Shown one piece after another: positions 10,541 through 21,469 of a stretch of 60,000 bases of DNA (position 1 is the first letter of the stretch; each line of letters begins with the position of its first letter). The notes beneath the pieces were generated by a model. It was not told the DNA's origin. It saw only the letters and a list, made by a program, of their open reading frames with translations, and ran no database searches. This DNA comes from Cryptomeria japonica (taxonomy: Eukaryota > Streptophyta > Pinopsida > Cupressales > Cupressaceae): contig NC_081412.1 of assembly GCF_030272615.1 (NCBI RefSeq), positions 691,246,083 through 691,306,082 on the forward strand, written 5' to 3'. A program made the translations under genes and the position numbers.

Positions 10541-11562
10541 ATGCCCCTAACAAACGATGCTTGATTAAGTCACAAATGGACTTAATGAAGTGTGATGTGG
10601 TAATGGTACAAGAAACTAAGTTAAATCTATCTTCTGCTCATAGGTTATTCTCTTCTTGGACAGTATGGAATTTTTGTGCATCTCCTTCTTCAGGTGCTTC
10701 TAGGGGTCTTGCGATCCTTTGGAAAGACTCTAGTGTACATTTCTCATTAATTTCTTCCTCATCCAATTGGATGCTTGGTCTGGTCAAAAGTAGGATATCT
10801 AATTTAAAATTTTGGCTTTTTAATGTTTATGGACCGTCTAGGATTTTAGAAAAAGGAAACCTTTGGGAATTTTTGGTTTCCCTTGTTGCTCCGTTGCGCA
10901 ATGTTTTTCTGATTTTTGGGGGGGATTTTAATGCAATTGCTAGTTTGGATGAAAACGCTGGGGGAATCCTCCCTAACAAACATTCTATGTCAGACTTTTG
11001 CCACTTCATTCATTCTTTAAATTTGGTCGATTATAAACCTCTTAATGGGACATTTACATGGACCAACATGCAGAGAGACTTTTGCCAAATTTCTGAAAGG
11101 CTGGATTGCTTTTTGGTTTCGGAAAATTGGTTCAATTTGGGTCAGGACTTTGTTTCCTTAGTTCTCCCCTTTATTGGCTCTGATCATTTCCCTATTTTGT
11201 TTACTATTTTTGAGGATAAGGCACCTCAGAAGTTACTTTTTAAGTTTGAGCCAATGTGGTTTCGGGATCAATCTTTTTTACCCTCATTAAAGCAATGGTG
11301 GTGCTCTGCCCCATTTTTTCCTGGGTCTTGGATGTTTCAGCTTGTTAAGAAACTGGGCTTCTTAAAGCATAGGATTAGGGATTGGAATGTGTTGCATTTT
11401 AAGAATATTTTTGGAGAAAAGGCCAAGATTCAGGAAGAAATTGAACAACTTAATAAGAGCATTATGGCTTTAGGAATATCCTCTCTTTTGTATGATAGGT
11501 TAAAGTTGTTGAATCTTCAACTGACTGAGACTTTGGCTAGGGAAGAATCTTATTGGAGGTAG
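10501..11562 (+). CDS. LINE ORF2 apurinic-type endonuclease (EEP) domain
   Basis: This is the EEP-fold endonuclease that nicks target DNA to prime reverse transcription. The frame is open for about 350 codons. The expected catalytic blocks are present: ISYNVRGLN, VMVQETK (catalytic Glu), FNVYGPS, FGGDFNAIAS (Asp/Asn), SERLDCFLV and GSDHFPIL (Asp-His). All key acidic and His residues look intact, which is notable in an otherwise broken element. The tail (FGEKAKIQEEIEQLNKS) is the helical linker to RT. There is no Met before 10576, so translation probably depended on ORF1, for example by a -1 shift in the overlap. The frame stops at 11560 just before the RT. Confidence 0.88.
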   Translation, partial: RPKRIISYNVRGLNAPNKRCLIKSQMDLMKCDVVMVQETKLNLSSAHRLFSSWTVWNFCASPSSGASRGLAILWKDSSVHFSLISSSSNWMLGLVKSRISNLKFWLFNVYGPSRILEKGNLWEFLVSLVAPLRNVFLIFGGDFNAIASLDENAGGILPNKHSMSDFCHFIHSLNLVDYKPLNGTFTWTNMQRDFCQISERLDCFLVSENWFNLGQDFVSLVLPFIGSDHFPILFTIFEDKAPQKLLFKFEPMWFRDQSFLPSLKQWWCSAPFFPGSWMFQLVKKLGFLKHRIRDWNVLHFKNIFGEKAKIQEEIEQLNKSIMALGISSLLYDRLKLLNLQLTETLAREESYWR

Positions 11563-13390
11563 AAGTCTAGGGACCTCTGACTCTCTGAAGGGGATAGAAA
11601 TACTAAGTTCTTCCACTCCTCATCTAAGCTCAAGAGGCTTCGTAGTCGAATTTCCTGTATTCTTGACTCTAATGGTAACAATCTGGTTGATGAGGATGAT
11701 ATTGCTTCTGAAGCCATTAGGTTCTTTAAGTCACTTATTACAGCGGATCCAGTTGCGATAGACAATGAGATTGTGAATTCAATCCCCTCACGAGTATCTC
11801 AAGAAGATAATAATATTCTTATGGCTCCCTTTACTTTGGCTGAGTTGAAAGAGATAGTCTTTTCCATGCATCTGGAGAAGGCCCCGAGCCTGAATGGTTT
11901 TACGGCTCTATTCTTTCAGAAGTGTTGGGATTTTATAGGTAATGATGTGTTGTTAGCCTTGGAGGAATCCAGAAGAAATAGGTCAATTTTGAGAGAGCTT
12001 AATACTACTCTTATTGCTATTATTACGAAAGTGGCAATCCTAGCTTGTTTTCGGATTTTCGTCCGATTGCCTTGTGTACTACTTTATATAAAATTTTTAC
12101 TAAGGCAATTTCGGTTAGGCTTTCTAGGATCCTTCCTCAGATAGTTTCCTTGGAACAGCGGGGATTTGTGCCTAGTCAAGAGACATTTGAAGGTGAGATT
12201 GTAGCTCATGAAATTATGCACTCCATATCTCAACAAAAGGCTCTGGCCATGATCCTTAAGCTAGACATGCTTAAGGCTTATGATCGTTTTAACTGGCAGT
12301 CCCTTGTGACTATTTTGTATCATTTGGGGTTTTCACGTTGTTGAGTCAAGTGGGTGTTTTCATGCATATCATCTGCTCACTTCTCAGTTTTGGTTAATGG
12401 TTCCCCTTCGAGGTTTTTTGCTTCCTCCCGGGGACTTAGGCAAGGGGATCCCTTGTATCCTTTTCTATTTATTCTTTTGGCAGAAGTGTTAAGTAGGGCC
12501 ATCTCTAATGCCACATCATCTGATTTATGGTCAGGTATTAGAGTGGATGGCCTCCTTTCCCCACAATCCCATTGCATGTTTGCTGATGATACGCTTCTGT
12601 TTGGGGTAGCCTCTTTGAGGGAGGCTCGAGTTATAAAGAAAATTATCTCTGATTATGCTATTTTTTCTGGACAAAGAGTTAATAATCACAAGTCCAAAGT
12701 CTTTTTTGTGAATGTCTCCCCTCTAGTTAGGGATAGCCTTGTCCTCTTTTGGAGTTTCCAAGTAGGGACCCTTCTATGTATATATTTGGGCATTCCTTTC
12801 TTTCTGGGGTCGGAAAAGACCTCCTTTTGGGATAAAGTTGTTCATTCAATAGCCTCCCGAATTTCCTCCTGGAATCACAAGTGGCTTATGATGGCTGGTA
12901 AGATCCTTTTAATCAAGTCAGTTTTGAACGCCATCCCCACCTATTTGATGTCTGTTTTGCAGGCTCCTCAAGTTATTAAGAGCATTAAAGTTTCCCTTAG
13001 GTCCATCCTTTGGAATGATAACTTGGGAGATAGGAAGAGGATCCTCTCCTTGATTGGGACAATATTTGCCATCCCAAAGAGCTGGGGGGTGCGGGTATTC
13101 GCGATTTAGTTGCTCAGAATAAGACGTTGGGGGCAAAATTGGTATGGAAGTTATATTCAGACCCTCATAGCAAATGGGCTTCCATCATGCTTGCTAAGTA
13201 TTTAAGGGGTGCTTCCAGAGAGAGGATTTTTACTGCTACATCTCTTCCAAAGGGTTCTGCATTCTGGAAATTTTTGGTATCTTGTAGGAGGTTTATTTTA
13301 CCACATTTATCCTGGGTTGTCCATAATGGGAAAAAATACCAGTTCTGGGATGAAGTTTGGAATAGGCATCCTGCCCTTTTAGCTATCTGA
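11563..13390 (+). pseudogene. LINE ORF2 reverse transcriptase, frameshifted
   Basis: The RT domain is spread over several frames: 11563-12044 (GDRNTKFFH, ALFFQKCWDFIG), 12045-12344 (FSDFRPIALCTTLYKIF, LKLDMLKAYDRF), 12354-13109 (SRGLRQGDPLYPFLF, FADDTLLFG, then GSEKTSFWDKV and AGKILLIKSVLNAIP) and 13127-13390 (LGAKLVWKLY). The catalytic FADD and the KAYDRF Asp are preserved. The breaks are a stop at 11560, a frameshift near 12040, a stop near 12342 and a frameshift near 13107. Box A reads LDMLKAYD, close to the standard motif. Confidence 0.88.
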
Positions 13391-14167
13391 GACTGGACCC
13401 CTTTGCCAGGTATTCTATCAGAGCTTTGGGGGCCTTTTGCTGTAGATTATTTTGACATTGTTTCCACTGGTCCATGTGTAATGGCTAAATGGAAGAATAT
13501 TACTCCCTTGTCTATTGATAACAATCTTATACTTGCTTTTGTGGAAGAACTTCACAAAAGACCTCTTGTTTTTCACAATAAAGAGGACTCCTTGATCTGG
13601 ATTAAGAATGCTACAGGTTCATATTTAGTTAAAGATGGTTATAATTCTTTGGTTCAGACTTCTTCACCCTCTTGTTGGCCTTCTAAGCTCTTTTGGCATC
13701 CGACTTGTCTTCCTAAAGCAAGGTCATTTGCTTGGTTGGTAGTCCAAGATAAATTTCTCACTGGGATGCGATTGGACAGACTTGGGATTACAACAATATT
13801 CCCTTGTGTTTTTTGTTGTTATTGTATGGAATCCATGGATCATCTTTTCCTATTATGTCCATTTGCTTCCAAGTGTTGGTATTGGCTATTTGGTATGCTT
13901 GGTTGGTCTTCTACTATGTGTCCTAATCTATTTTCTCAATTCATGGTCTGGCCCTTGTTGTTTTTCTCTTCGTTTTATTCATCCCTTTGGGTTGTGGCCC
14001 CTTTACTGGTGATTTGGAATCTCTGGCTTGAAAGGAATTCAAGAATTTTCAAACATAAATCTGCCACCTTGATTGATGTAATTGGTAAAATCCAATCCTC
14101 CATTAGTGAGGTGGTACATTCTTTCATCCATAAAAAAATAGATCACCTCAGGTCTTTCTCTCATTGA
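13391..14167 (+). pseudogene. LINE ORF2 tether and zf-RVT zinc-binding domain
   Basis: The open frame 13403-14167 covers the region between RT and RNase H. It has LIWIKNATGSYLVKDGYN and then the zf-RVT signature: KLFWHPTCLPKARSFAWLV, FPCVFCCYCMESMDHLFLLC and WYWLF. In this family the Cys/His set is thought to bind zinc and help template engagement. It is separated from the tether piece by a stop near 13388 and from RNase H by a TGA at 14165. Confidence 0.8.
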
Positions 14168-14756
14168 GATAATTGGGTCACTTGGAAATGGTCTTTGCTT
14201 CATCTGGTGCCTTCCCATGGGGCTTTATCAGGTGGTCTATCTTCTCTTGTTAAACGTAAAATGGCTAAATGGACTCCTCCTCCCTTCCCTTCATTCAAAC
14301 TTTAGTTTGATGGGGCTTCCAAGGGGAATCTAGGAAGGTCTGGTGTTGGAGTAGTTATTTTTTATCATTCTTCGAAGATCATCAAAGCCGTGGGAAAACG
14401 TATTGGGCATGCTACCAATAACATGGTTGAGTTCCAGGTTTTATCCTTTGGGCTTGATCTCTCTCTTTCATTAAACATTAAAGATATTGTTATTGAAGTC
14501 GATTCAATGGTGGTGTTTTAGGCAGTTGTAGCCAACAAATGTTTCTCTTGGCATTTATAGTATTTTTTAGATCACATTCTTCAGCAATTAAAATGCTTTT
14601 CCACTTTCTCTATCTCTCACTATTTTAGGGAGATCAACGTCATTGTGGATTTCTTAGCAAATAAGGCTGTTGTTGAGGGTGCTTATTTCTTATAGGTTTC
14701 TCCTTTGGACATTCTTGTTTCTTGCATGAAGCTTCTTTCTTAGTAGGCCCTCCTCT
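14168..14756 (+). pseudogene. LINE RNase H-like domain, with stops
   Basis: One plus-strand frame from about 14300 reads FDGASKGNLGRSGVGVVI, the first RNase H block, then NNMVEFQVLSFGLDLSLS (catalytic Glu) and IEVDSMVVF (second Asp), and later YFREINVIVDFLANKAV. Internal TAG codons near 14304, 14520, 14558 and 14693 interrupt it. This is the expected C-terminal domain of the plus-strand LINE, showing that ORF2 reaches its natural end. Confidence 0.7.
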
Positions 14757-16175
14757 CAAAAACCTACTTCATTGTCTATGCTTGGTGTGGTTTTCTTTCA
14801 TGAGTGTCTGTAATGAAGGTGTTGGTCTTCAGGACAATATCTTTGTTATTGACATTTCCTATTAGAATTTCCTCATGGAGTAGGGAGATTGTTGTGGTTT
14901 CTACTATCGGATTGAGATTCCTATTGTACTATTGACTTCTCCCATCTCCTTGCTTTATGTGGTTTTTCACTTCCCTATATGGCTATAGGGGGGATGCTAT
15001 CCTGCCTTATGGCAACATCTTTGTTGTAGCTATATTTGGTAGTACCTCTGCATTAAGTATGGAGGATGGAGGGGCATCTTTTGATTGGCTGATGGTGTTG
15101 GTTCTGTATGGGTCTTTGGTCTACTATCTGTCTATCCTACTTGGCTATGTGCTTGGCTATTGGTTATCACTGTTGGTGGGCACTTTGATTTCCTTTCAAA
15201 AATTTGGAGTCTGTTGGGTACCGGTAATCATTACATGTTAATGATTATCTATACGACAGGGGTATGTTAGTAATAACTGTTAGATCCTCTATTTTTTGGT
15301 AATCATTTTTCTTTGTGGCCGGATGTTTGATGCCTTTCCATGGGATTTCGTATCTTAGCAATTGATCCTTTCTTTGTATCTACTGGCACTATGGTTGATC
15401 TACGATTTAGGGAGTTGTATTTTAATGAGTGGGGATATTGTGAGGCATGAGTTGGCTTCATCATTGCTTGATCAACTTCTTGCTCACAGTTTTATCTTAT
15501 GATGGGAAGATAATTATGATCTGGTGATCTCATTCTCTGTTATAATCTTGATGGCGTGCAGTTATGGAATTCATTATATCTTTGTTTTATTTTCCTTTCT
15601 AACGAAATGCTCTATTTTCTATGGAGAGTTCTTGTCAAAATCGGTGGATGGTGGCTTTTTTTGAGGAATTGGAAAGAGAAGTTAACATGGTGTTGCAGAG
15701 GGTTTCTTATTCTGCTATTACTTCTTTGGATTTTGCTTTGGATTATTCTTTGGAACGGTCTCATCCTGCTTCCCGAGGGTCTTCATTATCCTTCTCTACT
15801 TCTTATCTGGATTAGTTTATGTTTGCTCACCATATTTGTGCTGGCAGGATCACTTATTCTTGGTTCTCTTCTGGCTTTGAGTTTTGTTTTCTTAAGAGCT
15901 TTGGACTCTTGTGGTGTATAGACAGGTCGGCTCTTGGGGTGATGGCACTGAATTTTGTTGGCTCCATTTTAAGATGTTCTCTTCTAGACTGGTTCTCACA
16001 ACTTCCTTTATATCTAATGCGGTTGGTGATGTATCTGGGGGTTTTATTTGGAATGCCTATGGGCTTTTTGTAATGGGTAGATAGGCTTATGTTCTTTTGA
16101 GCAATACTGAAGGGTTTTCTTACTGGTTCTTTCCCTTCAGTTCTCTTTGAGCCAGACACCTGTAAAAAAACTAAA
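14757..16175 (+). other. 3' region of the plus-strand LINE
   Basis: About 1.4 kb of T-rich sequence follows the RNase H domain without a recognisable protein. Open stretches here (for example 15556-15921) are hydrophobic low-complexity translations of T-rich DNA and I do not call them genes. The segment ends with an A-run at 16163-16169, a plausible reverse-transcription start, after which base composition becomes more AT-rich. Confidence 0.5.
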
Positions 16176-17147
16176 GATTTAATATAATTTTAGTGGTCTC
16201 ATCCACTTTTATATATAAAAAAAAAACATCTCAACATAATTTTTTTTTTCTTATATATTTTTATTACATTTGAATTTTATCCTTATATTTTTACTTGATT
16301 AGATATACATTGATAAATTTTAACATTTATAGATTCAATATAAAAATAATTTATTTTAACTTCTTATACTTTTTCATTATATAAAATTGATTATATATGT
16401 ATATTTGATAAATCCTTAGTATATCAAATATCCTACTATAGCACGAGGATGCAAGCTTCTAAAATTCCATATATTCACAAAAAATTCAAAAAATGTTCCC
16501 ACATTTACTCACATTTTAGGATACATGTATATGAAACTCCAATAAACTAAAATGGCACTTAAAATTGAAAGTGAACATTCAAGCATTTATATGCTCTTTG
16601 TAATAGGGTTGGACCATTCCCCAAATTTGATTTGCTTGCATTTGAATCTCATTAGTTTCCTTATAGTAAACAAAATTACAGTGTCCGATTTTCTAAAACC
16701 CAATTTAAAAATTCGTGATGAAAACTGCCAAAACCCATAGAATAATTTTCGACGCGAAACATAATCAGTAGTGGGTCCCCCACATAAAAAATCCTATTGA
16801 CTAATAATTTATTAAAGGTAGATATATTTTTCATTAAATATAATTTTAGATATCTTAAGATTAATCATGTATGTATATATAATTTTAAAAGTTTTCTTAT
16901 ATTATTAAGACTTTAAACCTCAAGGCCTTAAGTGGCATAAATTGTGAAGCCATGAAAAGGATTGTAAAAATAGAAAATTTTGTTTTATTTAGGTTTGTAC
17001 ATTTACTTGTTTTATTTTAATATGTTTAGATCATAAAAAATGAATTATAAAACTTAGAATTCATTAGAATAAAGAACAGGTTATTTTAGTTTCACTTAAG
17101 AAATTGTCAAATTTGCTTTGAAAAGAAGTGGACATTATTGAAAACAC
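16176..17147. other. AT-rich spacer without recognisable gene
   Basis: I see no coding frame of interest, no structured RNA and no long repeat. The sequence is strongly AT-rich and may be old decayed repeat DNA. It ends where the LTR of copia element A begins. Confidence 0.4.
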
Positions 17148-17399
17148 CTTAGGACTGAGAAGAGGAGGGGGGGTGAATTAGTCTAGACCTTAAAACATTA
17201 AACATTAAACTTTATTTTCCTAAAACACTATCAACTTATCTTTAACCTTCTTAGAAGCAATGAAAAATAGAACTATGAAACACAATGCACAAGAGAACAC
17301 TAGATTTACATGGAAAACCCAAATAGGGAAAAACTATGGTGAGAGTCAACTCACAATATATGAAATGATTACAAATCTATTTTAGGCTCACTGCTAAGG

Positions 17400-17640
17400 A
17401 AGAACACTACCACCTAATAAGGACTTGCAGACTAAGATGCACTATCCCAAGGCAAGATACATAAGGACTTGCAAGATGAAGCTCATTGCTCTAGGGGAAG
17501 ATACATAAGAGCTTGTAGGCTAAAGCTCGTTGCTCCAAGGTAAGATACATAAGAAATTGCAAGATGAAGCTCATTACTCCAGAGCAAGATACAAAGTCTT
17601 GTAGACTGAAGATCACTTCTCTAAAGCAACATATAATATC
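17400..17640. repeat. Degenerate tandem repeat inside LTR A
   Basis: A unit of roughly 50-60 bases with GGACTTGCAAGATGAAGCTC, then TTGCTC or ACTCC, then AGGCAAGATACATAAG recurs four to five times with substitutions. It lies inside the LTR and makes it longer than its relatives. No protein is implied. Confidence 0.55.
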
Positions 17641-19085
17641 ATAACATTTGAATCAACAAGATAAAGTCTTATCCAAATATGAAGCTATACTTGAACCATT
17701 GTTACAAGCAACCAAATCCAACAACAATCACCACAACACATTCACCGTCTTTGCATCACAATACTCTTCAAATGATATGATCACGAAAGCCCACTTGTAC
17801 ATATTCTGATTTACACACTCACATCACAACACCACACAGCACACATCCATACTTATTTGATCTTCTATATATATCAACCTTTACATCTCAAAACCTTAAT
17901 TAGGTTGGCTAGAACAAGGGACAAGCATAAGTCCAATTAAGTTGGCCACTAAACATAATTGTGGTGAATTTGGTCCAATCCAAAAGACTGAGATGAACTA
18001 AAACATCATATTACACCTCTCTAAGTAGATCCAAATAATACACACACTTGCACACGTCATCCAAGGTCGGCAACTAGGTAACAAGTAGATAAACAATATA
18101 GCACATAACCATTTGACTCAAAAAAATAACATCCAAATGACTTACTCAATGTGGATCCCCACACAGCAAAGGTAGGACCCAAATACAACTTAACACACTC
18201 TCCAAAGTTAGCATATATCATTAATATCATAGCACAAGCTAGAAAACAAAACTCTACTAGTCAAACCACAACAATTACCCAAAAGAAAACATCATCTGAC
18301 ATAATGCAACACCAACTTGAACATCCAACACCATGCATATCACATAAGGACATTCCTATAACATCCAACAAAATTACCAAATAGTTCTTTCTCACTATCA
18401 CATCTATACATGTTGGCACAACACAAACATATACAAAACACTTCATTGCTAGAATGCTAGGAAAAACAGTCCCGAACATAATATCAATAAATATTCTCTT
18501 AGAACTCTTCAACACTTGAAACTGGAATTGAGACTATGCACAAACATTACAAGCATTTCCTCCAACTCACAACACTTAAAACATCAATGCTGAGAAATGT
18601 GGAGCATTTTCTAGACCAATCAAATCCACTTCTAATAGACAACTAGATTGTTAATAGACAACAATCATTACCCACTTCAACTGCAACATTAGGAATGTGC
18701 AAAGATAGAAGTGCAATGTGCACAAAGCATAAATATCATGTTCAAATCCAGAAGACCAAATCATCAACTATGGAGAAATACAAAGTATTCTTCCAGACAA
18801 AAATTAAATACTCTTTCTTGCATATCACATCTCATCATACTCCAAATCCATAAACAACACTAGCCTAAACAAGAGTGTCATAGCCAAGGAAAACACATCC
18901 TAGCCATCATCATCTTGCTACATTTTCACAATTTATCATCATTATACTATTATAATTACCATCAACATATCATACTGAATGTTGACACTAGAAACCAAGA
19001 AAGGTGGACATCCACAACCCAAACAACAACCATCAATCATTAGTATCGTATAACATCTTCCTCAAAAAACCATGACAACAGTCCC

Positions 19086-19290
19086 GGTAAATATTCTAAA
19101 TGCAATAAAATTGGTCATAAGCCAAAAGAATATAGAATGAATGTAAAATGCTATGCTTGTGGAAAATTTGGACATATGGCTAATCAGTGCAAGTCAAGCA
19201 ATTTCATTGATTTTAGCAAGGCAATTCAAAAGAACAATGTTACATGTTATGCATGCAATGAAGTTGGACATATTGCTAAGTTTTGTAAAA
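19086..19290 (+). pseudogene. Captured gag zinc-knuckle fragment inside LTR A
   Basis: The plus-strand frame reads KCNKIGH, then KCYACGKFGHMANQC and TCYACNEVGHIAKFC. Two complete CX2CX4HX4C knuckles are separated by the linker KAIQKNN. The same linker and knuckle order occur in the gag of element N (29667-30824), so this is a piece of an N-type gag. It sits antisense to the LTR that contains it, about 80 bases from the LTR edge. It encodes no complete protein. It probably arrived by template switching or as a degraded insertion. Confidence 0.75.
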
Positions 19291-19368
19291 GTATAAATTC
19301 CCATCATCAAGGACAACACATATTGTCAAATATCAGGTTGAAATCAATGACAACACATATTGCTAACA

Positions 19369-19743
19369 ATCTCCCCCTTTGTTGAATTGATGGCAACACC
19401 ATATATAACATTACAAACATTTGCATAGACTCCCATTATGAATAATATCTCTTCCACTTAGAATCTCTCTTCCTTAGCTAATATATCTCACCCTTTGACA
19501 TCAAGGAAAAAGGGCACATAGATATACCTCGTCATCATTCTAGCACCTAGCCAACTCTCCCCTTAATTTTGTATCCAAATCATTCTTCCTTTGCAACACC
19601 AACAAACCAACCACTTTCTCCCCTTGAGAGAAACACTCAACATCAATCAAGGACTAAGGATATATCTTCAAATTCTCCCCTTGGATGGATGCACTATTAT
19701 ATGCATCTTAGTTGCAAGGAGGGGCAATATCCCCTATCTTTTG
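19369..19743 (-). promoter_or_regulatory. Polypurine tracts upstream of LTR A
   Basis: On the minus strand a purine tract (AAAGGGGGAGAT, plus-strand 19369-19380) abuts the LTR start and would prime plus-strand synthesis. Further purine-rich tracts appear as TCTCCCCTT on the plus strand near 19556, 19618 and 19674. The same ladder of accessory tracts is seen in elements D, X and E. Confidence 0.6.
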
Positions 19744-20035
19744 TTAGAGATACTCAAAGGTATCCTTTGGGAGTGCCTTAGTGAATATGTCTACAATTTG
19801 ATCCTTAGTGGGTACATACTCTAATTTGACTTCCCATTCTGTAACTTTCTCCCTTAAGAAGTGATGCCAAATAGAAATGTGCTTGGTTCTTGAATGCAAC
19901 ACATGATTATTTGAAATATTTATTGCACTAGTATCATCACAAATAATAGGAATGGGCTCATCATAAATCGCCTTGACATCTTTTAAAGTCTTCTTCATCC
20001 AAATCACCTAAGTGCAACAGGATGTTGCAACAATG
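19744..20035 (-). pseudogene. Copia A RNase H, C-terminal part
   Basis: This is the end of the copia polyprotein: VIWMKKTLKDV, ICDDTSAINISNN, HSRTKHISI, HHFLREKV and DIFTKALPKDTFEYL, all standard for the copia RNase H C-terminus. At 20031-20035 the frame is interrupted by element B. The N-terminal half lies at 35996-36345, and the codons on the two sides are continuous once one copy of the 5-base duplication is discounted. A TAG replaces the usual Gln before VIW. Confidence 0.88.
20031..20035. repeat. Target-site duplication of B (left copy)
   Basis: CAATG directly precedes the LTR and is repeated at 35996-36000. It lies within the RNase H codons of copia A. Confidence 0.9.
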
Positions 20036-21184
20036 TGTTTCCATGTTTGAATATTATTAAATTATAAATCTGATTAGGGGGTAAAGACAATCACAAATAT
20101 TTAACTAATCAAATACAATCAAACATAAAACAATAGAATTAACACAAGATAAGAATAAATTCAAATAAAGGAAACTCCCTCATCCTGCATTGTGACTTCC
20201 ATTGTTCTTCTCCGAAATTGCGTGGGTAGCTCTCAGGTATTACACTAAAATTCCTGCATAAGATTGACAATTGCTTTGAAGAGTGTGATCTAGATTGATT
20301 TGTGAAAATAATGTTGTTTATATAGTTTATCAACACAAAAGGGGTGAGGATTTTGAACTCAAGTTCTGATTGGGAGTGAGCTGATTTTGGTTAATCACTT
20401 AACAAAGTTGATTGGTTTGTTAACTCAAATTGATTGACTTGTTAACTAGATTGATTGAGTAGTCAACTAGATACATTGGATAGTGAACTGAATAGATTAC
20501 TTAGTTGACTGGATTGATTGAAGAGAAGACTGAATTGATTAGGGAGATAAATGGATTGATTGATTAGTCATAAAAGGTGATTTGGAGTGAAAAAGAGTGA
20601 TTAGAGAGTTAACTGAGTTAACTAATTAGTCAACTGATTTGATCAATTAGTCATGATTTTCAACATGTGTTGTAGGACTTTGGACTTGAATTTGATTTTC
20701 ATTTTCAATTTGGACTTGAATTTGATTTTCATTTTCAATTTGGATTTGAATTTGAACTTTCGAATGCTGAAATGCACATGAAATTAATTGAAATTCAGAT
20801 TTGGTGAAATGTGAATTTGATGATTTGGAATTAGATGGAACTAAATGAAATTAATTGAAATTCAAATTTGGGGGAATTTGTAGGAATAAGTTAATTAATT
20901 TAAATAATTTAAACATTAGAAATAAGATTAATTGTATAATAAAGCTTATTTAACTAAGGAAATTAATCGTAATTAATTAAATAAATAATATTTAATTAAT
21001 ATTTGAGAAAGGGGTTTGACTATGAATTTATTAAGAAGTGGAAATTGAATAAATAATAATGTGGAAAGATGATGATTGAGTCAATTGAGAAGAATTAATT
21101 AGCTTAATTAAATAATTGAAAAATTATTCTGTTAATAAGATGAATAATTAGCAATGATCGATGAGACATTTTTAGGCGTCTACA
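20036..21184 (-). repeat. 3' LTR of element B (1149 bp)
   Basis: The plus-strand edges are TGTTTCCATG and GGCGTCTACA. The segment aligns base for base over long stretches with 33375-34347 and 35861-35995. It is AT-rich and contains many TTGATTGA-like words (20380-20650) and GAATTTGA words (20690-20880). The left copy is uninterrupted and is the cleaner reference for this LTR family. Confidence 0.9.
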
Positions 21185-21197
21185 TTTTCCCCTCTTT
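21185..21197 (-). promoter_or_regulatory. Polypurine tract of element B
   Basis: On the minus strand this reads AAAGAGGGGAAAA immediately before the LTR start TGTAGAC. It is the expected plus-strand primer and fixes the orientation of B. Confidence 0.8.
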
Positions 21198-21423
21198 GAC
21201 TCAATGTTGAGACAACGACGTTTCAATGAAAACAAAAATTTTCTGCCCTAGCATGCCCCGATGATATTAGGGTATAATGCCCCCTCAAGAGATTGTTTGT
21301 GCATATGAAGACATGAATGATCTCTTGAAAGAAGAAGAATGTTAGATGAGAGATGGAAGAATGGTTAACTTGATGACACAAATGCATTTGATTGGATAGA
21401 AGAAATAGTTAGAATGATTTGTA

Positions 21424-21445
21424 GATTGATCGATCGATCGATTGA
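21424..21445. repeat. Short (ATCG)n run
   Basis: A simple run of GATCGATCGATCGATTGAT lies in the 3' non-coding part of element B. Confidence 0.6.
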
Positions 21446-21469
21446 TAAGATTGATCTGATAAAGGTAAA

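Larger units (their letters stand above)
8871..16175 (+). mobile_element. Near-complete plant LINE (plus strand, about 7.3 kb)
   Basis: The element contains ORF1 (8871-10540), then ORF2 with endonuclease, RT, tether, zinc-binding and RNase H domains (10501-14750), then a long T-rich 3' region ending in a short A-run at 16163-16169. This is the full plant L1-type layout, and it is the most complete LINE in the window. It is inactive because of two stops and a frameshift in ORF1 and several breaks in the RT part of ORF2. I could not find a convincing target-site duplication, so the outer limits are approximate. Confidence 0.9.
17148..19368 (-). repeat. 3' LTR of copia A (about 2.2 kb)
   Basis: The right edge reads TTGCTAACA and is followed at once by a purine tract on the minus strand, so the LTR begins there in element sense (TGTTAGCAA). 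The left edge has the same hallmarks as the other copia LTRs here: a G-run with TGAATTA at 17162-17180 and the TGGAAAACCC...GGGAAAAAC motif near 17310. The LTR is roughly twice as long as the D and E LTRs, partly from repeated segments at 17400-17640 (AAGATACATAAG and GCTCATTGCTC-like units) and an inserted gag fragment near its end. Confidence 0.7.

Noticed and set aside
15556-15921. Hydrophobic plus-strand frame as a membrane protein
   Set aside because: It lies in the T-rich 3' region of the LINE, where codons of T-rich DNA give Leu/Phe runs in several overlapping frames.
8871-16175. A target-site duplication for the plus-strand LINE
   Set aside because: Short AT-rich words match on both sides, but none is long or specific enough to claim.
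17400-17640. Spaced repeats as a CRISPR array
   Set aside because: The units are degenerate, adjacent and inside a plant LTR; there are no unique spacers of constant length and no cas genes.
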